This document shows positions 41,897-50,306 of a DNA stretch of 64,000 nucleotides, piece by piece. A program made the translations under genes and the position numbers. The DNA lies in assembly GCA_964001305.1 (NCBI GenBank), contig CAXFAI010000042.1, forward strand, positions 130,866 to 194,865. The letters run 5' to 3'. How positions within the stretch are numbered: position 1 is the first letter of the stretch; each line of letters begins with the position of its first letter. Below the pieces are notes generated by a model. The model was not told the DNA's origin and did no database searches. It worked only from the letters and a program-made list of their open reading frames with translations. This stretch comes from CAJXMH01 sp964001305. Lineage in GTDB: Bacteria > Bacteroidota > Bacteroidia > Flavobacteriales_E > Vicingaceae.

Positions 41897-42886
41897 CTAC
41901 AAATGCCTTTCAATCAAATCCACCAATCGATTTGAGTATCCGATTTCATTATCATACCATCCTACTACTTTAACCATATTTCCAATTACTGATGTAAGCT
42001 GAGCATCAAACAAACTACTATGTGGGTTACCTTGCACATCAACGGATACAATTGGATCTTCTGTATAGGCGAGAATTCCTTTTAACTCTCCTTCTGCTGC
42101 TTTCTTAAATGCTGAATTAATCGCTTCAATACTCTTCGGATTTCTTACTACACATGTAAAATCAGTTAAAGAACCATCCGGAACTGGAACGCGAATTCCT
42201 GCACCTCCCAAGTTTCCATCCAAATGAGGAAAAATCTTGGTGATTGCTTTAGCCGCTCCTGTGGTTGTTGGAACAATACTTTCAGCGGCTGCCCTTGCTC
42301 TTCTTAAATCCCTGTGAGGAGCATCATGCAATTTTTGATCTCCGGTATAAGAATGAACTGTCGTTATATAACCACTTTCTATACCACATTCACGATCTAA
42401 AATTTTTACCAAAGGAGCTAATGAGTTGGTAGTACAGGATGCATTGGACAACACTTTTTCAGTTCCATCTAAAATATCTTCATTAATCCCTAAGACCACC
42501 GTTTTAATATCGTCATCTTTTGCAGGAGCAGATATGAGCACTTTTTTAGCTCCAGCTCTTAAATGCTTTTCTGCACTTTCTTTATCTCTAAATAGTCCCG
42601 TTGATTCAATAACTACATCAATCTCTTCTTTTTCCCAAGGTAAATTTTCAGGTAACTTTTCTTGATAAAGATGAATTTTATTCCCATTTACGATTAAGTC
42701 TTTTCCTTCAACTGAAATCTCACCATTAAATATTCCATGAACCGAATCATACTTGAACAAATGAGCTAAGGTTTTAGCATCTGCTAAATCATTAATGGCA
42801 ACTAATTGCATATCTGACTTTTGCAATAAAACCCTTGCCGTCATTCTTCCTATTCGTCCAAATCCATTAATTGCAATTTTTTTCAT
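41897..42886 (-). CDS. gap: Glyceraldehyde-3-phosphate dehydrogenase
   Basis: GAPDH of glycolysis/gluconeogenesis. From ATG 42886 the product is 329 aa: KIAINGFGRIGRM, catalytic Cys151 in SNASCTTNSLAPL, HSYTGDQKLHDAPHRDLRRAR and the C-terminal WYDNEIGYSNRLVDL. Asp33 (INDL) favours NAD. An upstream reading from 42934 would run through the rpmH terminator and is rejected. Convergent with lpxH with only 16 bp between. Confidence 0.97.
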   Translation of the reverse strand: MKKIAINGFGRIGRMTARVLLQKSDMQLVAINDLADAKTLAHLFKYDSVHGIFNGEISVEGKDLIVNGNKIHLYQEKLPENLPWEKEEIDVVIESTGLFRDKESAEKHLRAGAKKVLISAPAKDDDIKTVVLGINEDILDGTEKVLSNASCTTNSLAPLVKILDRECGIESGYITTVHSYTGDQKLHDAPHRDLRRARAAAESIVPTTTGAAKAITKIFPHLDGNLGGAGIRVPVPDGSLTDFTCVVRNPKSIEAINSAFKKAAEGELKGILAYTEDPIVSVDVQGNPHSSLFDAQLTSVIGNMVKVVGWYDNEIGYSNRLVDLIERHL

Positions 42887-42913
42887 CGTATATTTTCTTT
42901 TAAAATTAGACAA

Positions 42914-42944
42914 TAAAAAAAGGGAGTAGTTCACAACTACTCCC
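42914..42944 (-). terminator. Intrinsic terminator after rpmH
   Basis: On the minus strand a perfect 10-bp stem (GGGAGTAGTT/AACTACTCCC) with a 3-nt loop is followed by seven or more T. It separates rpmH from gap; on the plus strand a shorter T-run also follows. Confidence 0.9.
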
Positions 42945-42970
42945 CTTTTTCAAACCTATATAAAAACAAA

Positions 42971-43123
42971 TTATGATCGTCTCTCAGCGGAAACGGTAAG
43001 CTTTTTTCTTCCCTTTTTTCTTCTGCTACTCAACACTTTTCTACCATTAGCAGATTGCATTCTGCTTCTGAATCCATGCTTATTTCTTCTCTTTCTTTTT
43101 GACGGTTGATACGTTCTTTTCAT
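42971..43123 (-). CDS. rpmH: 50S ribosomal protein L34
   Basis: A 50-aa, very basic protein starting MKRTYQPSKRKRRNKHGF and continuing with the RSRMQSANGRKVLSSRRKKGRK core, which is diagnostic for L34. It carries the short Bacteroidota tail (KLTVSAERRS). It stands alone between its own promoter and terminator, not next to rnpA or dnaA as in many other phyla. Confidence 0.98.
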   Translation of the reverse strand: MKRTYQPSKRKRRNKHGFRSRMQSANGRKVLSSRRKKGRKKLTVSAERRS

Positions 43124-43154
43124 AGCTTTATGTGTTTCTCGAACAAACGGACGG

Positions 43155-43187
43155 CAAAAGTAGTAATTTTTTCAACAGTGAACCAAA
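43155..43187 (-). promoter_or_regulatory. rpmH promoter with -33 TTTG and -7 TACTTTTG
   Basis: On the minus strand TTTG (43184-43187) and TACTTTTG (43155-43162) are 21 bp apart, matching the Bacteroidota sigma factor consensus at both boxes. The leader would be about 25-30 nt. This is the most complete promoter in the window. Confidence 0.75.
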
Positions 43188-43236
43188 AACTTTTATAGAA
43201 ATTATTTTGTTTTTTCTGGCTCGTAAATGGATTGGC

Positions 43237-43244
43237 TAAATTTG
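43237..43244 (+). promoter_or_regulatory. -7 box (TAAATTTG) of the ABC exporter gene
   Basis: Full TAnnTTTG match, 16 nt before the ATG at 43261. Confidence 0.55.
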
Positions 43245-43260
43245 ACAAAAATTAGATGAT

Positions 43261-45051
43261 ATGGCTCGATTTGGTAGAAAAAAATCAGACGATGATTCAC
43301 CAAAGAAAAAACTCACCAAAGCTTCACTGAAAAAGTCTTTGCGCTTATTTAAATATGTAAAGCCATATATGGGAACCTTTAGCATTGGCTTGGTCTTTTT
43401 GTTCTTGTCAAGCGGTGCATCCATGGTTTTTCCATACTTAACTGGTCAATTGGTAGATGCCGCTAACACTTCATTTATTGATCGAATCAATGAAATCGCT
43501 CTGCTACTTTTAGCAGTCTTCTTTCTAAATGCCATTTTTTCTTTCTTCCGAATTTATCTGTTTGCAATTGTCACTCAAAAAACCTTAGCAAGTTTGAGGC
43601 AAGCAACATACTACCAGCTCATTCGATTGAAGATGCAGTTTTTTTCTGAACGAAGAGTTGGAGAATTAAACAGCCGTATTTCTTCAGACATTTCATTACT
43701 TCAAGAAACTTTAACCACCACTATAGCAGAGCTAATCCGTCAAGTATTAATCATCGTAATTGGTGTTACCTTACTTACTTATTTATCGATTAAGCTCACT
43801 TTATTAATGTTAGCCTTAGTTCCAGTAGTGATTGTGGTTGCTGTAATTTTTGGTAAAAAAATAAAGTCACTTTCAAAACAAGCTCAAGATACCGTTGCTG
43901 ACTCCAATGTTATTGTAGAAGAAACTTTACAAGCAATAGCAACGGTAAAAGCCTTTGTTAATGAGCAATTTGAATACTTAAGATATAAACAAAAAACAGA
44001 TGAAATTATTGGCATTTCTTTAAAAGGAGCCATTTGGAGAGGAGCTTTTGCTTCATTTATCATCTTCTGTCTTTTTGGTTCCATCATCGCTGTAATTTGG
44101 TATGGAGTTATTTTGGTTCAAGACAATCAACTTTCCATTGGAGACTTATTTACTTTTATTCTGTATTCTGTTTTTGTAGGAGCATCTCTTGGAGGAATTG
44201 CCGATTTGTATTCGCAACTTCAGAAAGCGATTGGCGCCACAGAAAATTTATTAGAAATTTTTGATGAAGAGAAAGAAGAAGGAGAGTTGAAAGCAAATTC
44301 TACGGCTGTTTCTCAAGGCACTATTCAATTCGACAATATTGATTTCTCGTACCCAAACCGACCTGACATTCAAGTATTAAAGAAATTAAGTTTTGAAATA
44401 AAATCGGGAGAACAAGTTGCCTTAGTAGGTCCTTCAGGTACCGGAAAATCTACCATAACAGCTTTAATCTTAAAATTCTTTGAAGTCAATAATGGCGAAA
44501 TATTAATTGATGGAAAATCCATAAAATCGTATAATCTCAAAGATTTAAGGTCAGCAATGGCTATCGTTCCACAAGATGTAGTTCTATTTGGTGGAAGCAT
44601 TTATGATAACATTTTATATGGAAACCCTGAAGCTACTAAAAAGGATGTTGAAGCTGCAGCCCAAAAAGCGAATGCCGCGGAATTTATTGAAGGCTTTCCT
44701 GAAGGATACCAAACCATTGTTGGAGAAAGAGGAGTTCAGCTTTCAGGAGGTCAGAGACAACGAATTGCAATTGCTAGAGCAATTCTAAAAAATCCGAAAA
44801 TACTAATCCTCGATGAGGCTACCAGTTCACTAGATTCTCAATCAGAGCAATTGGTTCAGCAAGCTCTTGATGAGCTAATGAAAGGGAGAACATCATTGGT
44901 TATTGCTCATCGACTATCTACCATTCAAAAGGCAGATAATATTCTTGTTTTACAAGATGGTAAGCTGGTTGAATCTGGAAATCATGAAAAGTTAACTCAA
45001 AAAGAAGGAGGACTTTACAAAGAGTTAAAGGCCTTGCAAATGGGACATTAA
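43261..45051 (+). CDS. ABC exporter, fused membrane and ATPase domains (MsbA/BmrA-like)
   Basis: The 596-aa half-transporter has a basic cytoplasmic N-terminus, six membrane helices (about 35-330) and a nucleotide-binding domain (about 350-590) with Walker A GPSGTGKST, Q-loop AIVPQDVVLFGGS, signature LSGGQRQRIAIARAIL, Walker B ILILDEATSSLD and switch IAHRLSTI, all intact. It should work as a homodimer. MsbA-like lipid A flipping is attractive given the lpx genes in the window, but drug or lipid export of another kind is equally possible from sequence. Shares a TTAA stop with prmC. Confidence 0.93.
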   Translation: MARFGRKKSDDDSPKKKLTKASLKKSLRLFKYVKPYMGTFSIGLVFLFLSSGASMVFPYLTGQLVDAANTSFIDRINEIALLLLAVFFLNAIFSFFRIYLFAIVTQKTLASLRQATYYQLIRLKMQFFSERRVGELNSRISSDISLLQETLTTTIAELIRQVLIIVIGVTLLTYLSIKLTLLMLALVPVVIVVAVIFGKKIKSLSKQAQDTVADSNVIVEETLQAIATVKAFVNEQFEYLRYKQKTDEIIGISLKGAIWRGAFASFIIFCLFGSIIAVIWYGVILVQDNQLSIGDLFTFILYSVFVGASLGGIADLYSQLQKAIGATENLLEIFDEEKEEGELKANSTAVSQGTIQFDNIDFSYPNRPDIQVLKKLSFEIKSGEQVALVGPSGTGKSTITALILKFFEVNNGEILIDGKSIKSYNLKDLRSAMAIVPQDVVLFGGSIYDNILYGNPEATKKDVEAAAQKANAAEFIEGFPEGYQTIVGERGVQLSGGQRQRIAIARAILKNPKILILDEATSSLDSQSEQLVQQALDELMKGRTSLVIAHRLSTIQKADNILVLQDGKLVESGNHEKLTQKEGGLYKELKALQMGH

Positions 45052-45890
45052 GGTTTATAGATCGCAGTCACAAAACGATCTCTGCCAAACATATCTTGAT
45101 GAAGCTTTACTTCTTCAAAAGCAGTATTAGTAAAAAGTTGACAAACTTCTTTTCCCAAATCTTCATGAATCTCCCAATACAAGCGGCCATTTGGTAAAAG
45201 CATTTGATCAGCTATGGCAATCATTCGGCGATAAAACAAAAGTGGCTCATCAAAAGGTGTTAGGGCAATTAAAGGCTCAAACTCTTTTACATGTGTATCT
45301 AATCCCTCAATTTCTTCTTGCTTCACATAAGGCGGATTGCTAACCACGACTTCGTATTTTTTAGGAGGTATTTGATTTAGAATATCCAATTCAAAAAAAT
45401 TGACCTTAACACCTAAATTGGCTGCATTTTTTTGGGCAACTAGAAGTGCATCTTTGGAAATCTCACATGCATCAATTGAACTATAATTTCTTTCCAATGC
45501 AAGTCCAATGGGTATGCAACCACTTCCTGTGCCTATATCTAAAATGCTTGTTGTTGTTTCTCTTTCACGCTCAACAATTATCATAACCAATTCCTCAGTT
45601 TCTGCTCTTGGAATCAATACAGATTCATCTACAAAAAATGGATAGCCTAAGAAAATACTTTCTTGAATGATATAATCCAATGGTCTATTCTCTTTCAATT
45701 CTAGAAGTGCACCTTTAATTAGATTGACCTTTTGTTTGTCAACTTCTTCATTAGCTTTCAATTGAAGTCCTGCCCTATTTAAGTTTAGAAAATGTTCTGA
45801 AAGTATTCTTATATGTGCATCAATCTCACCTTCTGAAATAATTTCAGAAAGCTCCTTTCTGACACTTTGAATAAACTCTTTTACCTTCAT
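45048..45890 (-). CDS. prmC: Peptide chain release factor glutamine methyltransferase
   Basis: PrmC methylates the Gln of the GGQ motif in RF1/RF2. The 280-aa protein has an N-terminal helical domain (1-75), DYIIQESIFLGYPFFVDESVLIPRAETEELV with the family IPRxETE motif, motif I DIGTGSGCIPIGL (118-130), and the catalytic NPPY (185-188). Length normal. Divergent from ribD, sharing a 53-bp gap. Confidence 0.96.
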   Translation of the reverse strand: MKVKEFIQSVRKELSEIISEGEIDAHIRILSEHFLNLNRAGLQLKANEEVDKQKVNLIKGALLELKENRPLDYIIQESIFLGYPFFVDESVLIPRAETEELVMIIVERERETTTSILDIGTGSGCIPIGLALERNYSSIDACEISKDALLVAQKNAANLGVKVNFFELDILNQIPPKKYEVVVSNPPYVKQEEIEGLDTHVKEFEPLIALTPFDEPLLFYRRMIAIADQMLLPNGRLYWEIHEDLGKEVCQLFTNTAFEEVKLHQDMFGRDRFVTAIYKP

Positions 45891-45930
45891 GAAAGCCTTT
45901 GTTTAAGAGTGCCAAGTTAGGTTTTTATTC

Positions 45931-45938
45931 TACTTTTG
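45931..45938 (+). promoter_or_regulatory. -7 box (TACTTTTG) of ribD
   Basis: Full TAnnTTTG match 5 nt before the ATG at 45944. It lies inside the longer reading frame that begins at 45899 and so fixes the later start. No FMN riboswitch can fit in so short a leader. Confidence 0.6.
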
Positions 45939-45943
45939 ACGCT

Positions 45944-46984
45944 ATGCACAGCAAGGATGAATACTATATGCGAAGAGCGCTGCAGCTTGCCCTAAAAGGC
46001 AAGTTTTCCGTTGCTCCAAACCCAAGAGTTGGCTGTGTTATAGTTCATAAAAATGAAATTATTGGCGAAGGATTCCATCAAAAATTTGGAGGTGCACATG
46101 CAGAGGTCAATGCCATCCAATCAGTTACAGATCAGTCTTTACTAAAAGACAGCACCCTTTATGTAAGCCTAGAACCATGCGCTCATTATGGAAAAACTCC
46201 CCCCTGTTCTCTTTTAATTATTGAAAAAGAAATTAAAAAGGTGGTTATTGCTTCTGTTGATTCTTTTGCCGCAGTAAATGGTAAAGGAATTAAAATGCTA
46301 AAGGAGGCGGGTGTAGAAGTTATCACTGAAGTTTTGAAAGCAGAATCTGATTGGATGAACAGACGTTTTTTCACCTTTCATGAAAAGAAACGGCCCTATA
46401 TTATTTTAAAATGGGCTGAAACGGCTGACGGATTTATTGGAAGACTTCCTAGCGATGCAATGGCACATGATTCTTGGATTAGTTCTGCACAGTCTAAACA
46501 ATTGGTGCATTTATGGAGAGCAGAAGAGTCTGCAATAATGGTCGGCAAAAACACAGCCTTTATTGATAATCCAAAATTGGATTGTCGCGAAGTAATGGGT
46601 CATAATCCGTTGCGTATTGTCATTGACAAAAACCTTGAATTACCATCTGATTTAAATTTATTTGATCAAAGCACACCCACTTTAATATTCAATAGCAAGC
46701 AAAATAAAAATGAACAAAACTTGGAGTATTGTAAGTTGGATTTTAATGACCAATTACTTTCAAGTATCTTGAATGATCTTCATAAAAGAGACATTCAGTC
46801 TTTAATTGTTGAGGGGGGCGCTTATCTATTAAATCAATTCATTGAAAAAAACATTTGGGATGAAGCTAGACAATTTATTGGTGCAAAAACATTTGGAAAA
46901 GGAATCAAGGCTCCAAAAATGAATTTATCACCTATAAAAAATCAAAAAATAGGAACTGACAACCTTAACTATTACTATCAATGA
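45944..46984 (+). CDS. ribD: Bifunctional riboflavin deaminase/reductase RibD
   Basis: RibD carries out the second and third steps of riboflavin synthesis. The 346-aa product (from ATG 45944) has the deaminase domain with zinc site H52-A-E54 and EPCAHYGKTPPC (Cys79, Cys88), then the reductase domain from about 145 (RPYIILKWAETADGFIG, VEGGAYLLNQFI). The C-terminal reductase domain is somewhat short. Overlaps the DMT transporter gene by 4 bp (ATGA), hinting at linked expression. Confidence 0.95.
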   Translation: MHSKDEYYMRRALQLALKGKFSVAPNPRVGCVIVHKNEIIGEGFHQKFGGAHAEVNAIQSVTDQSLLKDSTLYVSLEPCAHYGKTPPCSLLIIEKEIKKVVIASVDSFAAVNGKGIKMLKEAGVEVITEVLKAESDWMNRRFFTFHEKKRPYIILKWAETADGFIGRLPSDAMAHDSWISSAQSKQLVHLWRAEESAIMVGKNTAFIDNPKLDCREVMGHNPLRIVIDKNLELPSDLNLFDQSTPTLIFNSKQNKNEQNLEYCKLDFNDQLLSSILNDLHKRDIQSLIVEGGAYLLNQFIEKNIWDEARQFIGAKTFGKGIKAPKMNLSPIKNQKIGTDNLNYYYQ

Positions 46985-47850
46985 TTTATCTATTTCTTAG
47001 CATACTTTGCTCTACCCTAATCTTTATCATATTTCGTTCATTCGAAAAGTTTAAGGTGGATACTTTCTCAGCAATTGTAATCAACTATTTAGTTGCAGGA
47101 AGTGTCGGTATTGTAATCAGCGATGTAAAAATTTCTCCTGAAACAATCATACAAGCTCCTTGGGCAACTAATGCTATTATACTTGGTTTTTTCTTTATCT
47201 CACTATTTTACATCATGGCTACTACCGCACAAAAGCTAGGTGCTTCCGTTGCATCAATTGCTAACAAAATGGCTTTAGTAGTCCCAGTGGTATTTGCCAT
47301 TTTTTATTACAACGATAGCTACAATTGGGTTAAAATCAGTGGAATTTTGATTGCATTAATTGGCATCTATCTCTCTACAGTAAAACCAAAAACTGAAAAT
47401 AAATCATTTGACAAAAAGCTGTTATTCATTCCATTGCTATTGTTTTTGGGCTCTGGCTTTATTGATACATTTATCAAGTACACTCAAGAATTTCACTTGC
47501 AAGAAGATGCAAATGCTTCTAAACTATTCTCCTCTACCATTTTTGCAACGGCCTTTACAATTGGCTTGGTAGTAACACTAATTCGAAAAGGAAAGGGTCT
47601 TGCTCATTTACAAACTTGGATTGGAGGTTTTATATTGGGAATAATCAATTACGGTTCTATCTATTTCCTAATTCTTACATTCAATCATTCTAAGCTGGAG
47701 AGTTCGGTTGTTTTTCCCATTAACAATATGGGCGTAGTTATTTTCACCACTTTACTTTCCTTTTTTCTATTTCAAGAAAAGTTTTCACAAAAGAATAAAT
47801 TTGGTGTAGCACTTTCTTTATTGTCCATTGCTTTAATTGCACTTTCTTAA
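46981..47850 (+). CDS. DMT-superfamily (EamA-like) transporter
   Basis: The 289-aa protein has ten hydrophobic helices in two five-helix halves, without a signal peptide; the short soluble loop near residue 140 (KPKTENKSFDKK) divides the halves. The last helix and ILTFNHSKLESSVVFPINNMGVV match the EamA second half. Substrate unknown; position right behind ribD makes a flavin-related metabolite conceivable, but this is only contextual. Confidence 0.85.
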   Translation: MIYLFLSILCSTLIFIIFRSFEKFKVDTFSAIVINYLVAGSVGIVISDVKISPETIIQAPWATNAIILGFFFISLFYIMATTAQKLGASVASIANKMALVVPVVFAIFYYNDSYNWVKISGILIALIGIYLSTVKPKTENKSFDKKLLFIPLLLFLGSGFIDTFIKYTQEFHLQEDANASKLFSSTIFATAFTIGLVVTLIRKGKGLAHLQTWIGGFILGIINYGSIYFLILTFNHSKLESSVVFPINNMGVVIFTTLLSFFLFQEKFSQKNKFGVALSLLSIALIALS

Positions 47851-48440
47851 TGCCTGCTTATAAAACACTTAAAACTAATTCTGACTCTTTCTTAAAAGAA
47901 AAAGGCAGTAAGTTTTATGCTTACGCTTTCCCAATTCAATCAGCAGAAGACGTTAAGATTCATTTAGAGTCGGTAAAAAGTCTGCATCCCAAAGCAAGAC
48001 ATATTTGTACTGCCTTTTTAATGGGCCAAGGCAATCAAGAATATTACTTGGTTAATGATGATGGGGAGCCTTCCAACTCAGCAGGAATGCCCATTTTAGC
48101 TGCAATTCGATCAGCTGAAATTACCCAGGTATTTATTGCGGTTGTCAGGTATTTTGGTGGCACTAAATTAGGAGTTGGAGGGCTAATACAAGCATATAGG
48201 GGTAGCGCTAAAGAAGCCATTGAAAGCAATCAAATAATCGTGATTGAGCCACATAGTTCATTTTCAATAAAAACTTCCTATGATTTGCTTGGTGAAACCT
48301 TGTCTATTATTGACAAGAATAATTTAGATATTCAGCAAAACCATAAAAATGAATTTGTTGAAATAAAAGTAGTTTGTGAAGAAAAAGACCTTGATAAAAC
48401 TAAAGCGTTATTTGATCGACTAAATGTTGAAATCCATTAA
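47850..48440 (+). CDS. YigZ/IMPACT-family protein
   Basis: The 196-aa protein has the UPF0029 (Impact N-terminal) domain with KGSKFYAYAFPIQSAEDV, HPKARHICTAF, NDDGEPSNSAGMPIL and VRYFGGTKLGVGGLIQAYRG, the diagnostic motifs, plus a C-terminal DUF1949-type domain. It may bind RNA or regulate translation; bacterial function is not settled. Begins on the last base of the previous stop and ends in a TTAA shared with the convergent ABC-F gene. Confidence 0.95.
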   Translation: MPAYKTLKTNSDSFLKEKGSKFYAYAFPIQSAEDVKIHLESVKSLHPKARHICTAFLMGQGNQEYYLVNDDGEPSNSAGMPILAAIRSAEITQVFIAVVRYFGGTKLGVGGLIQAYRGSAKEAIESNQIIVIEPHSSFSIKTSYDLLGETLSIIDKNNLDIQQNHKNEFVEIKVVCEEKDLDKTKALFDRLNVEIH

Positions 48441-50305
48441 GCTCGTTCTGCAAGCTCCATCCATCTCAAGGTCTTCTCATCTATTAAATCAACTAAATCT
48501 CCCAACTCTTCTGAGCGTTTCATCAATTCGTCAGATGTCAACTCTGAATCAGATAAAGAAGCTGTGAGCTCATTTCGCTTGGTTTCAAGTTTCTCTATTT
48601 CTTGCTCTAACTTGTTAAACTCTCTTCGCTCCATATAACCCAACTTTTCTGCTTGCTTAGCTTTTTTAGGCTTTTCCTTTACACTCTTTTCTGAGGAAGT
48701 CTGATTTGCGTTAAGGCTTTCACTCTTGATTTTTTCAATTAAAGCACTATATGAACCTGGAAAATCTTTAATTAAACCATCGCCTTTAAAATGAAAAGTA
48801 TGCTCAGTAACTCGATCCATGAAAGCTCGATCATGCGACACAACAATTAAACAACCTTGAAACTCCGTTAAAAACTGCTCGAGAATTCCAATGGTTTTAA
48901 TATCTAAATCATTGGTAGGCTCATCTAAAATTAAAAAGTTTGGATTAGCCATTAATAAAGTAAGCAGGTATAGTCGCTTTTTCTCTCCTCCACTTAATTT
49001 AGAAACGTAATTATATTGTTGTTTAGGAGGAAATAGGAAACGTTCTAGCAATTGCGAAGCAGTAATTTTTCTTCCCTTTTCAAGTGGAATCACTTCTGCA
49101 ATTTCTTTAACTACCTCTATAATTCGTTTATCCTCTTTTAATTGAATCCCTTTTTGGGTATAATATCCAAACCGAACCGTTTCACCATGAACCACTTTTC
49201 CTCCATCTACCTCTTCTTTGCCTAAGATCAAGTTTAGAAAAGTAGTTTTCCCCACCCCGTTCTTTCCCGCTATTCCAAGTCGATCACCTTTAATAAATGT
49301 ATAAGAAAAGTCATCTACTATTTTGAGATCTCCATAACTTTTTCGCAAATGGTGCAGCTCAAGTATCTTTCCTCCTAAACGCTCCGATTTTATAGAAAGC
49401 TGGAGCTCGTCTTTCTTTGTACTTTGCTTCGCCTTTTTTTCGGTTTCGTAAAATTGATCAATCCTCGATTTTGCTTTAGTACCTCTTGCCTTGGGCATTT
49501 TGCGCATCCATTCAATCTCTTTTCGATACAGATTCTTGGCTTTTGAAATTTCAGCAGCTTGGGTTTCTTCTCGTTCAGCTTTCTTCTCTAAAAAGTATTC
49601 ATAATCTCCATCATATCGATATGCTCTACCCATATCTAGCTCAAGAATTTGGTTGCAAACACGATTCAAAAAATATCGGTCGTGAGTAACCATAAATAGC
49701 GTTACATTCTCCTTAGAAAAATATTCTTCTAACCATTCTATCATAGATATATCCAAATGGTTGGTTGGTTCATCTAGAATAAAAAAGTCAGGTTCATCTA
49801 CAATCAATTTAATTAAGGCAAGTCGCTTTTTCTGTCCTCCTGAGAGTTGACTTACTTTTTGATTTGAATTCAGATTACCCATTTCAAAAACGGATAAAAG
49901 CTTTTCAATTTTTGCTTCATAATCCCATGCCTTTGTAGCATCCATCTGATTCAATGCCTTTTGCATTTGATCTTGATTTTCGGGATTTTTTAAAGCAATT
50001 TGATATGCTTCAATGGCATTTGAGAGTTCATTACCCGCTTGATAAAACAGTTCCTTTATCGTGATGCCTTCATCAAAATCATGATGCTGTTTTAGGTAAG
50101 CAATAGATATATTGCTTCGAAAAGTAATTTCTCCTGAATCTGGCAATAAATCATTATTCAGGAGCTGCAATAAAGTTGTTTTACCTTCTCCATTTTTGGC
50201 AACTAAAGCCATTTTTTGGCCTTGTTCTAAACCAAAACTAACATCTTCAAATAATACCCGTTCACCAAAGCGCTTAGTAACCTTTTCTACCGACAATAAA
50301 TTCAT
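48437..50305 (-). CDS. ABC-F ATPase, Uup-like
   Basis: A 622-aa soluble protein with two ABC cassettes (Walker A AKNGEGKTT and GKNGVGKTT; signatures LSGGQKKRLAL and LSGGEKKRLYL; both Walker B end in DEPTNHLD or DEPTNDLD), a linker with the ABC-F helix pair (MRKMPKARGTKAKSRIDQF), and a C-terminal coiled coil (about 550-620, LGYMERREFNKLEQEIEKLE). This matches Uup more than Ettα or VmlR types. ABC-F proteins act on the ribosome or, for Uup, on DNA precise excision. It starts 1 bp after the TPR gene. Confidence 0.93.
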   Translation of the reverse strand: MNLLSVEKVTKRFGERVLFEDVSFGLEQGQKMALVAKNGEGKTTLLQLLNNDLLPDSGEITFRSNISIAYLKQHHDFDEGITIKELFYQAGNELSNAIEAYQIALKNPENQDQMQKALNQMDATKAWDYEAKIEKLLSVFEMGNLNSNQKVSQLSGGQKKRLALIKLIVDEPDFFILDEPTNHLDISMIEWLEEYFSKENVTLFMVTHDRYFLNRVCNQILELDMGRAYRYDGDYEYFLEKKAEREETQAAEISKAKNLYRKEIEWMRKMPKARGTKAKSRIDQFYETEKKAKQSTKKDELQLSIKSERLGGKILELHHLRKSYGDLKIVDDFSYTFIKGDRLGIAGKNGVGKTTFLNLILGKEEVDGGKVVHGETVRFGYYTQKGIQLKEDKRIIEVVKEIAEVIPLEKGRKITASQLLERFLFPPKQQYNYVSKLSGGEKKRLYLLTLLMANPNFLILDEPTNDLDIKTIGILEQFLTEFQGCLIVVSHDRAFMDRVTEHTFHFKGDGLIKDFPGSYSALIEKIKSESLNANQTSSEKSVKEKPKKAKQAEKLGYMERREFNKLEQEIEKLETKRNELTASLSDSELTSDELMKRSEELGDLVDLIDEKTLRWMELAERA

Positions 50306-50306
50306 G

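Noticed and set aside
42886..42934. Longer gap start at 42934
   Set aside because: It would begin inside the rpmH terminator hairpin, and the extra residues precede the conserved N-terminal KIAINGFGRIG.
45890..45944. Possible FMN riboswitch upstream of ribD
   Set aside because: The predicted leader is only about 5 nt and the gap to prmC is 53 bp, too short for an RFN element, and no RFN-like conserved blocks are visible.
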